The notes: generated by a model from the sequence alone, not told the origin. A stretch of DNA of 64,000 bases from Bradyrhizobium sp. CB1717 (GCF_029714325.1 NZ_CP121666.1:992001-1056000); one strand, 5' to 3'; positions 29,511-39,393 are shown, numbered from the stretch's first letter. Numbers and translations are program-made.

Positions 29511-29665
29511 TGTAGCGAGACCGAACTTTGGACCAGCCAGAACTAGAGTTTTGCGCTCTGAATCACGTTGGCGGGCTGGTGGCGCCGGCGTGATTTTGCA
29601 GCAAAATCGGCGGCCGATTGCTGATGGCTCCATGGGGCCGCTCCTCGTTGTACAACAAGGCTTGA
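29511..29665 (-). pseudogene. IS3-family orfB, C-terminal fragment
   Basis: YNEERPHGAISNRPPILLQN is the typical end of an IS3 integrase-type transposase. Only about 35 codons remain. Confidence 0.65.
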
Positions 29666-29719
29666 GAACGCCCAAGGGACCGTATGCCGTGAGGTTCTGT
29701 ACCGGCATCACCCTTGGGT

Positions 29720-30008
29720 AGGCCGCGAGGTTTTCGTCCATGGTGTGATCGACAAGGCGGACGGCGTTGTTTTCCGCTGCACGCTGGATGGATCGGAGAC
29801 GCAGCGTTTTCTGGAGATCCCATCCTGGATGTTCGACCGCGCGGCATGTGCTCGCGGTGGCAGCCTAACGGCAGAGCCGTTTGTCAGCCTGAAGCGCTCA
29901 ACGCGTTGTCGTCGCTTGTCGATTCAGTGGTCAAGAGCGCGGCTTCATCATTGAATGAACTGCTTTCCGGTGCATGCGGAGTGTCTCACGACCAGAATCG
30001 GGGAGAGG
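29720..30008 (+). pseudogene. recombinase-module accessory protein (frameshifted)
   Basis: One frame gives VFVHGVIDKADGVVFRCTLD and FLEIPSWMFDRAACARGGSL; another continues ALNALSSLVDSVVKSAASSL. The two parts join near 29890 if one base is restored. It resembles the small protein that precedes large serine recombinases in similar three-gene modules. Function unknown. Confidence 0.55.
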
Positions 30009-30011
30009 CTC

Positions 30012-30248
30012 ATGGCAAGCAGGACGGCGATATCAGCGAAGCCGGTTCGGCGCAACCGGCGGTTCGGCATGCATCAGATGGACCTGTTCGCGGGTGGCAT
30101 CGCGCACGGCGCCGTTGGGGTTCCAGAGTGGCGGGAGCTGCCGAAGGAGGCGCAGGATGCGCTGGTGAACCTGATGACGCAGCTGGTGCTGGACCATGCG
30201 CGGCTGAGCGCGACGCTCGCGAAGAGGGAAGACGGTCATGATCAGTGA
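30012..30248 (+). CDS. small protein of the serine recombinase module
   Basis: 78 aa starting [20 protein letters not shown], basic at the N-terminus, then [20 protein letters not shown], a helical segment. A GGGGAGAG site precedes the ATG. Its end overlaps the recombinase start by 11 nt, so the two are translated together. No enzymatic motif is seen; it may assist the recombinase. Confidence 0.7.
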   Translation: MASRTAISAKPVRRNRRFGMHQMDLFAGGIAHGAVGVPEWRELPKEAQDALVNLMTQLVLDHARLSATLAKREDGHDQ

Positions 30249-32307
30249 CAAGGTCCGCCCTCACCACCTTGAGCGCAAGGCGATCCTCTATGTGCGCCAG
30301 TCCTCCGCCCATCAGGTGCTGCACAATCGTGAGAGCAGCGCGTTGCAATACGCGATGCGCGACCGATTGACGGCGCTGGGGTGGTCCAAGATCGAGGTGA
30401 TCGACGATGATCTTGGACTTTCCGCTGCCGGCGGCGTCCAACGCGCGGGCTTTGAGCGGATGCTGGCCGAAGTCTGCCTCGGCAAGGTCGGCGCGGTCTG
30501 TGCGCGGGAGGTCTCGCGCTTTGCCCGCAATAGCCGGGATTGGCAACAGCTGATCGAGATGTGTCGCGTCGTCGACACGGTGCTGGTTGACCAGGAAGCT
30601 GTCTATGTTCCGCGGCATGGCAACGACCGACTGCTTCTCGGGCTGAAGGGGAGCCTCAACGAGTATGAGCTGGACCTTTTGCGACAACGCTCGCTCTCGG
30701 CACGCTACGAGAAGGCCAGCCGTGGCGAACTGATTGCGGCCACGCCAGTCGGTTTTGTGAAGGTCGGTGATCGCTACGAGAAGGATCCGGACCGGCGTGT
30801 GCAGGACGCCATTACGCTCGTCTTCGACAAGATCGAGGAACTCGGGACCGCGCAGCAGGCGCTGCTGTGGTTCCATGAGCACGGCCTCGACCTACCGGTG
30901 AAGCAGCCGAACGGCGACACAGCCTGGCGGCGGCCCAGCTACGCGACTCTCCACAGGATGGTCGAGAACCCGGTCTACGGCGGAGCCTACGCCTATGGTA
31001 GAACAGCCGTAGCGACGGGGTACGGCGTCCTTGGCGCAGGCGCGAAGATCCGCCGGAAGGCGCGCGCCGAGTGGCTCGTCCTCAAGCCGGACGCCCACGA
31101 AGGCTATGTGAACTGGGAGAGGTTCGAAGCGATCCGTACAATGGTCTCCAGTAACGTGCCCACGAGCCGGCATCATGGCGCGCCCAAGCATGGCGAGGCG
31201 CTGCTCGCCGGGCTCATCCGCTGCCGGCGTTGTGGCCGCAAGCTGACGCTGCGCTACAGCGGTATGAAGCATCACATCCCCCGTTACAGCTGCTCGCGCG
31301 GCTGGATGGACAACGGCGAACCGCGCTGCATCGCGTTCGGTGGCTTGCGCGTCGATGATGCGATCGAAGGGGCACTGCTCGGCGTTGTCGGACCCGGCGC
31401 CGTTGCGGCGGCTACGGCCGCCGCAGCCCAAGCCAGACATCAGAGGGATCAAGTTCGCGAAGCGCTCGGCCGTGATCGCGAAGCGGCCCGTTACGCCGCC
31501 GATCGCGCCTTCCGGCAATATGACACGGCGGATCCGGCAAATCGCCTGGTTGCCGCGGAGCTTGAGACGCGCTGGAATCGCTCGCTTGCCCGCGTCGCCG
31601 AGGTAGAGAGCAAGATTGCCGCGCATGATGCGACGACCGCACCGACAGCGATCGATCCAACGATGCTCAGCGTTCTGGCCTCAGACCTCAAGTCAATCTG
31701 GTCAGGGCCGACCATCGATGCGCGGCTGAAGAAGCGCATCGTCCGTACGCTGATCCACGAGGTCGTTGCCGATATCGATGACGAAGCGTCCGAGATCGTT
31801 CTTGTCGTGCATTGGGCGGGCGGCGCTCACAGCGAGATGCGGCTGCCGAAGCGTCGACGGGGGCAGCGTAACAGCACCTCCGGTGACATCATCGCAGCCA
31901 TCCGGCAACTGGTGCTGATCGCCAGCGACGACCTGATTGCGGGCCTGCTCAACCGCAACGGCCTCAAGACGGGCAACGGCAACCGTTGGACCCGTGAGCG
32001 CGTCACAACCACGCGATCTTATCATCGGATACCCGTCTTCCGGCGGGCCGAGGATAGCGTCGAGCCATGGCTCAATCTCTCCGACGCCGCCAGGCTTCTC
32101 AAGGTCGCATCCAAGACGCTGCGCTTGGCCGCAGAAGCTGGTCAGATCGAAGCCGTCCACCCTCTGCCGGATGGGCCATGGATCTTCGCGCGCGCGGCCT
32201 TGACCACGGATGCCGCCACATCCATCACCGAACGAGCGCGGCAGAACCCAAGATACCCCGCAGGATCGCATCCCGATCAACAAAGTCTCTTCTCTTCAAC
32301 AACATAG
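30238..32307 (+). CDS. large serine recombinase
   Basis: 689 aa. The resolvase domain starts [20 protein letters not shown]; the catalytic Ser is in YVRQSS near residue 20, with the Arg-containing block [17 protein letters not shown]. The Recombinase domain ([20 protein letters not shown]) and a zinc ribbon ([13 protein letters not shown] ... YSCSRG) follow, then a coiled coil. A C-terminal part with [20 protein letters not shown] looks like an added helix-turn-helix. Such enzymes integrate and excise mobile islands or elements. Attachment sites were not identified. Confidence 0.88.
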   Translation: MISDKVRPHHLERKAILYVRQSSAHQVLHNRESSALQYAMRDRLTALGWSKIEVIDDDLGLSAAGGVQRAGFERMLAEVCLGKVGAVCAREVSRFARNSRDWQQLIEMCRVVDTVLVDQEAVYVPRHGNDRLLLGLKGSLNEYELDLLRQRSLSARYEKASRGELIAATPVGFVKVGDRYEKDPDRRVQDAITLVFDKIEELGTAQQALLWFHEHGLDLPVKQPNGDTAWRRPSYATLHRMVENPVYGGAYAYGRTAVATGYGVLGAGAKIRRKARAEWLVLKPDAHEGYVNWERFEAIRTMVSSNVPTSRHHGAPKHGEALLAGLIRCRRCGRKLTLRYSGMKHHIPRYSCSRGWMDNGEPRCIAFGGLRVDDAIEGALLGVVGPGAVAAATAAAAQARHQRDQVREALGRDREAARYAADRAFRQYDTADPANRLVAAELETRWNRSLARVAEVESKIAAHDATTAPTAIDPTMLSVLASDLKSIWSGPTIDARLKKRIVRTLIHEVVADIDDEASEIVLVVHWAGGAHSEMRLPKRRRGQRNSTSGDIIAAIRQLVLIASDDLIAGLLNRNGLKTGNGNRWTRERVTTTRSYHRIPVFRRAEDSVEPWLNLSDAARLLKVASKTLRLAAEAGQIEAVHPLPDGPWIFARAALTTDAATSITERARQNPRYPAGSHPDQQSLFSSTT

Positions 32308-32445
32308 ACAAATGGGTGTTCTGATGCGCGGTTGTAGTCGGCCCGCCAATGTCGGAGTTCGATCCTGGCCTGGGCCAGCGAGGTGAACAGCGTCTCGTTC
32401 AACAATTCGTCTCGGAGCCGGCCATTGATGGGGAAGACGGCCCCG
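32296..32445 (-). pseudogene. IS3-family orfB, C-terminal fragment
   Basis: NGRLRDELLNETLFTSLAQA and RIELRHWRADYNRAS, read on the minus strand, are the final part of an IS3 orfB, next to the recombinase stop. Confidence 0.7.
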
Positions 32446-32501
32446 CTCCCTCGGCGCTGGCGCTATGCTGGCGATATCTGTACCTAACAGGAGCAATCAT
32501 C

Positions 32502-33740
32502 ATGGAAGTCGTGACAATTGGGTTGGATATTTCGAAGCACGTATTTCACGTTCATGCGGTTGACACTCAAGGTCAAGTGATCAGCCGCCAACGCCTCCGG
32601 CGCGGTGAGATCGTCTCCTTCTTCTCCTCGCTGTCGCCCTGCCTGGTTGGGATAGAAGCCTGCGCCACCGCCCATTACCGGGCGCGCGCGATTCAGCGGT
32701 TTGGACATAACGTGAGATTAATACCGCCCGCATATGTGAAGCCCTATGTGCGGCGGGGAGCAAAGAACGATGCCGCTGATGCGGCCGCAATCTGTGAAGC
32801 AGTTAGCCGCCCCAATATGAGATTTGTTCCCATCAAGAGCGTGGAGAACCAAGGCTTCTTAATGCTTCATCGTGCAAGACGCCTGCTGGTCCGCCAGAGA
32901 ACCATGACGGCCTGCGCCATTCGAACTCACTTTGCGGAGTTCGGAATTATTGTCGGACAGGGCCGGCAAAGGGTGGATAGTCTTGTGGATTTGTTGGATG
33001 ACGAGGAACTCGCGCTACCTGCCACTGCCGGTATGGCGCTGGATGTTCTTGTGAACCAACTGAAGGAATTGGACCGGCAGGTCGACGCTATCGAGCGTGA
33101 GCTGGCTCAGATCCAGAGAGTAAATCCGATGGCGAAGTTGCTGCCCTCGATTCCCGGCGTTGGTCCCATAACGGCCACGGCGCTCGCCGCGACGGTGCCG
33201 GACCCGACCATGTTCCGCTCCGGGCGAGAATTCGCGGCTTGGCTGGGCCTGACGCCTAAGCAGAATTCCACCGGCGGGAAGGACCGGCTCGGCCGCATAA
33301 CGAAGCAGGGCGACTCCTATCTCAGGCACTTGCTTGTCATCGGGGCACGCAACGTCGTTCGGTATCCAAAGGCACGGTCCCGAGTTGGAGGTGGCTGGAT
33401 CGAAGCTCTGCTTGAGCGGCGTCGGCCCATGGTCGTCGCTATCGCCGTCGCCAACAAGTTGGCTCGGATCATCTGGGCGAATCTCCGCCGCCTCGAAGAA
33501 CGGATCAGATCCTCGGCATCTGTGAGGGCGCCAAGGAGGACAAATCCGGCTGGTCATCGTTTCTGCGGCATCTCGTCGATCGCGGTCTCGAGGGCGTGCA
33601 GTTGGTTGTTTCCGATGCGTGCCGAGGTCTTATCGAAAGCGTTGCGGATTATCTGCCGGAGGCCCGCTATCAACGCTGCATGGTGCATTTTTATCGCAAT
33701 GTCTTCAGCCACGTGCCGTCGACCCGGGTCCGCGAGGTGA
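32502..33740 (+). CDS. IS110-family transposase, 3' end replaced
   Basis: The true start is MEVVTIGLDISKHVFHVHAV at 32502 with an ACAGGAG site. The N-terminal RuvC-like DEDD domain (GLDISKH, VGIEACATAHY, KNDAADAAAI) and the C-terminal Tnp20 domain (SIPGVGPITATALAATV, FAAWLGLTPKQNSTGGK) are complete. After NKLARIIWA the family C-terminus (normally about ten more residues) is replaced by about 80 codons read out of frame through IS256 sequence, so the product has a foreign tail. It may still be active. Confidence 0.8.
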   Translation: MEVVTIGLDISKHVFHVHAVDTQGQVISRQRLRRGEIVSFFSSLSPCLVGIEACATAHYRARAIQRFGHNVRLIPPAYVKPYVRRGAKNDAADAAAICEAVSRPNMRFVPIKSVENQGFLMLHRARRLLVRQRTMTACAIRTHFAEFGIIVGQGRQRVDSLVDLLDDEELALPATAGMALDVLVNQLKELDRQVDAIERELAQIQRVNPMAKLLPSIPGVGPITATALAATVPDPTMFRSGREFAAWLGLTPKQNSTGGKDRLGRITKQGDSYLRHLLVIGARNVVRYPKARSRVGGGWIEALLERRRPMVVAIAVANKLARIIWANLRRLEERIRSSASVRAPRRTNPAGHRFCGISSIAVSRACSWLFPMRAEVLSKALRIICRRPAINAAWCIFIAMSSATCRRPGSAR

Positions 33741-34157
33741 GCCACATGCTCAAGGCCATTCATGCCCAGGAGAGCCGCGCCGCGGCCGACGAGAAAGCCA
33801 GGACCGTCATCGCGGATCTGCGGGCAAGCCGTATGGCCAAAGCTGCTGATCTCGTCGAGCAGGCGGTTCACGAAACGCTCGCCTACTATGCCTTCCGGAC
33901 ATCCATTGGCGGAAGATTCGAACGAACAATCCGCTCGAGCGCATCATGAAGGAGATCCGGCGACGAACCCGTGTCGTCGGCGCCTTCCCCGACGGTCAAT
34001 CCTGTCTCAACTTGGCGGCGGCCCGGCTGCGGCACATTGCCGGAACGGCGTGGTCGACCAAATGCTACATGAACATGCGACCGCTCTATCAGCCACAACT
34101 CTCTGCAAACGGGGCCGTCGCCTGATCGAAAGTGCGAAACATTCTGGACAGTACCCG
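33506..34157 (+). pseudogene. IS256-family transposase, C-terminal part, frameshifted
   Basis: ILGICEGAKEDKSGWSSFLR, VSDACRGLIESVADYLPEAR and HFYRNVFSHVP, then the frame shifts near 33897 and continues as HWRKIRTNNPLERIMKEIRR with the catalytic Glu region. The right end of the element follows at about 34120-34157 (AAGTGCGAAACATTCTGGAC). The N-terminal half is missing. Confidence 0.85.
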
Positions 34158-34187
34158 TCCAGGGCGTCAGCTAGCGTTCAGAACCGA

Positions 34188-34535
34188 CTAATGCCAATCA
34201 TAGTCGTCAGACAGCTGCCAAGCTGGTAGCCTTGCGACGCAGCGGTTCAGAGCGATGACGCCCGCAAGCGCGGTCGGTTTAGAGTGAATGAGCACGTCTG
34301 CGTACTCCTCGAGAGCCAACCTCTTTTGCTCGCTGATCGCGTCGGCGGCATCAAACTCTGGCCCCTCGACCAGTTTTGCGGATATGGAAGCCGCGGCATC
34401 GACTTGCGCGCGCAGCTTGCGGTGATGCTCAATTACCTCAAAAATCGAATCTCGTTCAGTCAGCAAGCGGCATTTACATAATGCGATCTTAGATTGCGCC
34501 CACCAATCCTCGTGGGTGCTTGCAGTTCTTCCCAA
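34188..34535 (-). CDS. small hypothetical protein (115 aa)
   Basis: TTG start with an AAGGGA site. The sequence is helical and acidic (LLTERDSIFEVIEHHRKLRA, EGPEFDAADAISEQKRLALE) and ends RLPAWQLSDDYDWH. No family is recognised, but the composition and codon use look like a real gene. It stands alone between an IS256 remnant and the next plus-strand gene. Confidence 0.55.
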   Translation of the reverse strand: MGRTASTHEDWWAQSKIALCKCRLLTERDSIFEVIEHHRKLRAQVDAAASISAKLVEGPEFDAADAISEQKRLALEEYADVLIHSKPTALAGVIALNRCVARLPAWQLSDDYDWH

Positions 34536-34766
34536 CAGATCCCTTCAGTTTCCACGCTGCCCCTCGCGGTGAGGCCCGACGTGCCGCGCACCACTGCGAT
34601 TGCTTCTCTCCTGCTCCAAGAAGCGCTTTGAGCGGACGGTTCTGATTTGCGTCACCTGCAGATTCTTGTAGTTGACTGCTCGTGTTCTCCGGGCTCGAGT
34701 CGCTCTCGAGCTGACCTTATGCCAGTCGCCGGCCCAATCACAACTGGCAGTATGGAGAGCAGAGCA

Positions 34767-35306
34767 ATGTCTCCGCTAAAAGCAATTGCCAATTGGCTGG
34801 AATCGCTAGAGTTGGACATGCAGCTTGAGGTCGCTGGCTTCGCGGCATTTTATATATTTGAGCGGTCTGATGCTCTCACGCTAGGCGGATCGGACCAGCT
34901 CGAAGCTCTTCATCGGTGGCTGAACGAGCCGGGCCTACCATCATACATCGCCGCAGACCGTGCCTTATCCTTTCGAATATGCTTCGGTAGCTTTGTCGAT
35001 GATAGAATGACGGAAGCAGGGTGGAAGCGAACTGAGGAGCTAGTTTGCAAGATTCTTAAAGAAGCGAAGCGCAGCGGGAAGTTCGCGGCTTCGCGCAAGG
35101 CGCAGAGGATGCTCGCGCTTCTCCCGGCTCGGAAAGAGAGTTGGGAACGTGTTGTGAGATCCTGGAATGAATTGGCTGTGACTTGTCTAACAAACGAGGC
35201 TGTACGAAGTTGGAGCGCCGCCAGCACGCGCATTGGGTTGAAGGTTATTCCAAGTAGTGGCGTTCCGATTGTTCCGCTCAGGTCGCCTCATCGAGGCACC
35301 GGTTAG
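34767..35306 (+). CDS. hypothetical protein (179 aa)
   Basis: The start at MSPLKAIANWLESLELDMQL is chosen because GGAGAGC lies 7 nt upstream; the frame is open to 34647. Segments such as FERSDALTLGGSDQLEALHR and WKRTEELVCKILKEAKRSGK suggest a soluble alpha-helical protein. No domain is recognised. Confidence 0.55.
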   Translation: MSPLKAIANWLESLELDMQLEVAGFAAFYIFERSDALTLGGSDQLEALHRWLNEPGLPSYIAADRALSFRICFGSFVDDRMTEAGWKRTEELVCKILKEAKRSGKFAASRKAQRMLALLPARKESWERVVRSWNELAVTCLTNEAVRSWSAASTRIGLKVIPSSGVPIVPLRSPHRGTG

Positions 35307-35854
35307 TTCTGCCTGCCGGCACTATCTCAGGTGCCGCTCTGTCAGTGACTATCGTAAGCGCGTCGCTCCAGTTCTGCGTCGATGTTCGCAATGACTCTTC
35401 CAAACCTCGCGCCAATCACCGGTCTAGCATGTGCCAAGACGTCGATTTCGCCACATCGCAGTCGCCGAGCGTTTCCGTCGGCTGGTTCGGTCGACATTTG
35501 CATTCCATGCGAGGCTGCAGGCGACTTCACGCTCGCGTCGACAGCCCGCTCGTGAGCGCCTCGGCTCGATGCATGCCTGGACAGTGTGATAGCTTAATGG
35601 CGTGTCAGACATTTTGTGCAAGCCTGGGCTGGTCGCGTTGGCCGCCTATGTACGGATCAAGTAGCCAAGTTCACCCTACACATGGCCTGATCATATCCTT
35701 CAATAATCCAAGATCGTTGAGTGAACTTCACGTTGTTCCTTGAGCGGGGCGGCTCTAACGGATGTCTGCTTCTCTCTCCCGATCGAGCGCTACCAGATAA
35801 GGCAGGTATGACATGTTGAAGGTAGTGGTACCCTCGGAAGCTTGCTGATTGAAA
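35307..35854. other. intergenic stretch with only doubtful ORFs
   Basis: Overlapping short frames on both strands (plus 35345-35743; minus 35342-35530 with GEIDVLAHARPVIGARFGRV) cannot be ranked. The last 110 nt are the promoter region of the phasin-like gene and are similar to 43940-44010. Confidence 0.4.
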
Positions 35855-35874
35855 CTGAGCGGCGAGCCACTCAG
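35855..35874 (+). promoter_or_regulatory. leader hairpin of phasin-like gene 1
   Basis: CTGAG-N10-CTCAG between a conserved GGTACCCTCGGAAGC block and the start codon. The paralogue has a hairpin of different sequence at the same place (44009-44026). Confidence 0.4.
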
Positions 35875-35903
35875 CAGTAGAAATCCTTTCGGGGAGATAT
35901 CGG

Positions 35904-36302
35904 ATGACCGCGACTATACACGAAGACGAGAAACGCGAACGGCGAACACGTGGGCCCGAACTGGCCGAGGCATCACCCCCTGGAGCGGGTGGCGCGACTG
36001 ATCATATTGAAGAAAAGGCGGCAGCTGCATCGCGCCTTTCATTTACGCTTCCGGAATGGCAAAAATCAATCGAAGCGACAAGGAACTTGTTCGCCGCGGC
36101 ACTGAATGACACGTTAAAATTGGCTGCTTCCTCTCTGAACGACCAGGCTGCTTTTCTGAGAGCTCTTGCCGACTCGAAAACCCCGTCTGAGCTACTGAAG
36201 TGCCACCTGGATTTTGCGGAGCAATCTTGGTCGAAATCGTTCAGCGAAGGCTCAAAGATATTGGATCGTTTGAAACACGTCCATCGGCCTGCGGTAAGTT
36301 AA
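35904..36302 (+). CDS. phasin-like protein 1
   Basis: 132 aa. A charged, low-complexity N-terminus (HEDEKRERRTRGPELAEASP) is followed by an amphipathic helical segment (LPEWQKSIEATRNLFAAALN, LAASSLNDQAAFLRALADSK) and the phasin-like TPSELLKCHLDFAEQSWSKS. Phasins coat polyhydroxybutyrate granules, abundant in rhizobia. GGGGAGATATCGG precedes the ATG. It is a paralogue of 44063-44419; similarity extends into both flanks. Confidence 0.7.
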   Translation: MTATIHEDEKRERRTRGPELAEASPPGAGGATDHIEEKAAAASRLSFTLPEWQKSIEATRNLFAAALNDTLKLAASSLNDQAAFLRALADSKTPSELLKCHLDFAEQSWSKSFSEGSKILDRLKHVHRPAVS

Positions 36303-36471
36303 GCAATCGGCCACGCGTGAAATAGGGCCGACGGCGCGCTATTCCCTCCGGACTCCAATCCCGAACTGAGATCCAGACCCGGTCTCGTGGGAATTGTTGT
36401 CGCCATGCTCCATAAGTATCGCCGCCGACCCCCAACACGGATATAGGAACCACCTGCTCGGGGAACCGAAA

Positions 36472-37302
36472 ATGTTCGATAGGCGCGTGCTTTGGTTTTG
36501 CCTCGGTCTTGGCCTCTGTGTCGGCCTTGGCGTATGGTTCATTTTGCCGGGTGGGCTGGCCGGTAAGAGCGAGGGTGTTCGTACGAGCGACAATACGCTT
36601 ATCGATAAGGTCAAATCAACCTGGCGAGCACAGGATGGTGAGACAGCGGAGCAAATCTTCACTAAGGTCTCAAAGGTAGCACACTTCATCCCCAGGGGAT
36701 GGGAGGTTGGTCAAAAGACCGACTCGGGCGAGCCAGTTATCTTTTCGTGGGCCAAACACCGGGCCGATAAAACAAAGGAAGAGTACACGGTCACGTGGGA
36801 GGTGGCGCCCGATGGCACAATGAAAATTGTGGCGCCGTATGCAAGGCCGATGGAACTAGGCTGGCAAGCGTTCGCACTCTCGCTCATTGCGGACGAAGTG
36901 ACAAACGACGAAAGCGGCGTGAACCGTCACTTTCTGCATAATCCCGCCAACTTCAACTTCGTAACCACCGCGCAGGGCAAGTTGGGCGATCTTCTGCGGC
37001 GTGGCCGCTGTTCTATCGACGAGCCGGTTGGAGTGCATTACTCGCCGAGGATAGATGAGCAGCAAACCGCGAAGGGCGGGCTGTGGCGCGTCGAGCTTTC
37101 GGTCGACTGCAATGTTCCCGGACCTAGTTATTTCACCCGCGACGAAGTCATCATTTTCGAGAAGCGCGAAGGGCAAGATTGGGAGCCACAATCGTTCTTT
37201 GCCAAGCTTATCGCCACGTATGCACCCGGCTCTTGGTTTAAGCTTGCCGACCCGAAAGATCAGGAAGCGTTCGAGGCGGGCAAGAAGAAGTTGTCAAAAT
37301 GA
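36472..37302 (+). CDS. membrane-anchored hypothetical protein
   Basis: 276 aa. The N-terminus MFDRRVLWFCLGLGLCVGLG plus VWFILPGGLA is one membrane helix or uncleaved signal, after which the chain is soluble and probably periplasmic (FTKVSKVAHFIPRGWEVGQK, EYTVTWEVAPDGTMKIVAPY). No known domain is recognised. It is followed, overlapping by ATGA, by a small ORF truncated by IS256 sequence. Confidence 0.65.
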   Translation: MFDRRVLWFCLGLGLCVGLGVWFILPGGLAGKSEGVRTSDNTLIDKVKSTWRAQDGETAEQIFTKVSKVAHFIPRGWEVGQKTDSGEPVIFSWAKHRADKTKEEYTVTWEVAPDGTMKIVAPYARPMELGWQAFALSLIADEVTNDESGVNRHFLHNPANFNFVTTAQGKLGDLLRRGRCSIDEPVGVHYSPRIDEQQTAKGGLWRVELSVDCNVPGPSYFTRDEVIIFEKREGQDWEPQSFFAKLIATYAPGSWFKLADPKDQEAFEAGKKKLSK

Positions 37303-37465
37303 CGTTCGCTGTCGATGCGTCGAGCGTCGACGATGATAAAGGCGCATGGCTGTTCAAAGTGTCCGCGCTTCGTGCTGCATGTCTCGATCTCGGCAACCGA
37401 GCGCAAGTCGAGTTTGTCGGACAGTTGGTCGAGGCAAGATTCCAGACCAATACGGTTGCCGCGCT
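37299..37465 (+). pseudogene. ORF coupled to the anchored protein, truncated by IS256 end
   Basis: Starts MTFAVDASSVDDDKGAWLFK inside the stop of the previous gene (ATGA). It is protein-like up to QTNTVAALDN, then enters the IS256 end (frame stops at 37502). The native C-terminus is lost. Confidence 0.55.
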
Positions 37466-37677
37466 TGATAACGTACGAAGTCTTTCGCACTTTCAGGATT
37501 GACGGCTTCTTCTAGAATGAAGGAGCTTTGAATGAACGATGGGAATGCCATGGGTCAGGTGATCCAAATTGATGACGACCAAATGCTACATGAACATGCG
37601 ACCGCTCTATCAGCCACAACTCTCTGAAACCGGAGCCGTCGCCTGATCAAAAGTGCGAAAGATTCTGGACAGTACCA
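37466..37677 (+). mobile_element. internally deleted IS256 derivative
   Basis: The first 100 nt are the left end and transposase start (AAGGAGCTTTGAATGAACGA, encoding MNDGNAMGQVIQID). This is joined directly to the last 100 nt of the same element (AAATGCTACATGAACATGCG to GAAAGATTCTGGACAGTACC). It keeps both ends and could be mobilised by an intact relative. Confidence 0.85.
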
Positions 37678-37686
37678 GACACTTGC

Positions 37687-37811
37687 GTGGCGACATGGTC
37701 TCGATCGCGCATACCATCGTCGAAGCGCATGGCGGCCGCATCGGAGCCGAAAACGTCCCGTCAGGGGGCGCCGTCTTTCACGTCAGCCTGCCGCTGGCAG
37801 CGCCGCGGTAG
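37687..37811 (+). pseudogene. sensor histidine kinase, C-terminal fragment
   Basis: In the frame MVSIAHTIVEAHGGRIGAEN followed by PSGGAVFHVSLPLAAPR and a TAG stop, this is the G-box end of a HATPase domain. It lacks all upstream parts and starts at the IS256 boundary, so the IS or a recombination removed the rest. Confidence 0.75.
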
Positions 37812-37833
37812 CGATGCCGTCCCGGCGAAAGCC

Positions 37834-39393
37834 TCACGCGAACGCCTTCTTCAGCGTCGCGAAGATCACCGCGAGCGACTTGTCGTGGCGGGTCACCGGC
37901 GGCACCGGGCGATCGATCTTCATCAGCTGATAGACCGCCATCTGCGCCGCGCGCACCGAATATTCGACGGTGAAGACGACGTCGTCGGGGATTTCGACGA
38001 ACTGGCTGACAAAGGCGAGGTTGACCGAATTTTGGGGCACCGGCAACGGCCGGTCGGCCAGATTGCGCGGCATGAACATGCTGGTGATGTAGGGCATCCG
38101 GCAGGGAATGCAGGTCGCAGTCTCGAACATTTCGCGATCGAAATTGAGGTGCCCGCAGAGCTCGTTCAGGATGTCGGCGCCGCCGCAATCGGACATCGGC
38201 TTTCCGACGAAATTGCCGACGCGATCCGGATGCAGCGCATAGCCCCAGAACACCTGCACGTCCCTCGGCTGACCGGCGAAATGCGGCTGGTGATACAGCA
38301 CCACCGACATCAGCCAGTTGGAATCCCTGAACGTGACCAGCCCGCCGGTGCCGGCCCTGTTGCCGGAAAACGCCTCCATCTTCTCGAAGAAGCGCGGATC
38401 GCGGCAGGTGACGGTGAAGGACAGCCAGTAGGATTCGGGAATCGAGGTGTTGAACGCGGCGGGATTGCCGAATTCGGGGCGCCCTTGCGCGATCGTCTCC
38501 CACAGCGCCCAGCCCTGGCTGTCTTTCTTGGTCAGGTGCGGCGCCGGCTCGGTCATGGTGCCGAGGCTGGAGGCGTCCGTCATCGATCCATTCTGGAAGA
38601 ACACGAGGTCGCCGTCCTCGAGGCGGACATTGGCGGTGCGACCGTCGCAGTCGAGCACGAGCTGGCGGACCCGCACGCGCCCGCCTTCATCCTCGAGCAC
38701 CATGTCGGTGACGGCCGTGCCGCGCACGAATTGCACGCCCTGCCGCTTCAGCCAGTCGGCGAGCGGCCGCACGATCGCGTCATACTGATTGTAGACGGAG
38801 CGCTTGACGCCGGCGAGAGTCTCGATGCGCGGAAACTCGTTCATGAAGCGGTGCAGATAGCGCTTCAGCTCGACCGCGCTGTGCCAGGGCTGGAAGGCGA
38901 AGGTGGTCTGCCACATGTACCAGAAATTCGACTCGAAGAATTTCGGCGACAGCCAGTCGGTGATGCGGCTGTTGCCGAGCGTCTCCTCCGAGGCCTCGGT
39001 GAGCCGCAGCAGCTCGAGCCGGTCGCGCGCCGAGAACCCCATATGCGTCACATCGATCTTGAAGCGGTTGCGGTCGACCAGCCGCGCCTGCGAATGCGCC
39101 GGATTTTCCAGATTGAACGCGACCGTCTCCTCGCGCACGCTGAGGCCGGGCTGTTCGAGCGAGGGGATGCTCGACAGCAGGTCCCAGGTGCATTCGTAAT
39201 GATCGGTCGTGAGCATGCGCCCGCCGCGCAGCGAATAGGCACCGCTCGCGAGCAGCGCACCGTCGAGGCTGCCGCCGACCAGCGGCTGCGCCTCGTAGAT
39301 CACGATGTCGCGTCCCGGCAGCTGCGCGTCGCGAACGAGGAATGCCGCGCCCGCGAGCGATCCGATGCCAGCTCCGATGAAATACGCCTTCAT
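37834..39393 (-). CDS. ohyA: oleate hydratase (MCRA family)
   Basis: 519 aa. The FAD-binding Rossmann motif is at the N-terminus (MKAYFIGAGIGSLAGAAFLV), with VIYEAQPLVGGSLDGALLAS and SLRGGRMLTTDHYECTWDLL typical of fatty acid double-bond hydratases. Later blocks, SWLKRQGVQF-like and CIPCRMPYITSMFMPRNLAD, fit the family. The start has a GAGGCAC site. It adds water to the cis-9 double bond of unsaturated fatty acids, giving 10-hydroxy acids. It is slightly shorter than the common 560-590 aa. GC is higher and codon use more regular than its neighbours, suggesting a chromosome-like gene stranded among IS debris. Confidence 0.9.
   Translation of the reverse strand: MKAYFIGAGIGSLAGAAFLVRDAQLPGRDIVIYEAQPLVGGSLDGALLASGAYSLRGGRMLTTDHYECTWDLLSSIPSLEQPGLSVREETVAFNLENPAHSQARLVDRNRFKIDVTHMGFSARDRLELLRLTEASEETLGNSRITDWLSPKFFESNFWYMWQTTFAFQPWHSAVELKRYLHRFMNEFPRIETLAGVKRSVYNQYDAIVRPLADWLKRQGVQFVRGTAVTDMVLEDEGGRVRVRQLVLDCDGRTANVRLEDGDLVFFQNGSMTDASSLGTMTEPAPHLTKKDSQGWALWETIAQGRPEFGNPAAFNTSIPESYWLSFTVTCRDPRFFEKMEAFSGNRAGTGGLVTFRDSNWLMSVVLYHQPHFAGQPRDVQVFWGYALHPDRVGNFVGKPMSDCGGADILNELCGHLNFDREMFETATCIPCRMPYITSMFMPRNLADRPLPVPQNSVNLAFVSQFVEIPDDVVFTVEYSVRAAQMAVYQLMKIDRPVPPVTRHDKSLAVIFATLKKAFA

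Noticed and set aside
35830..35850. Sigma-54-like block before phasin-like gene 1
   Set aside because: Spacing between GG and GC is 11 in both paralogues, and the -12 box is not TTGC, so it does not fit RpoN.
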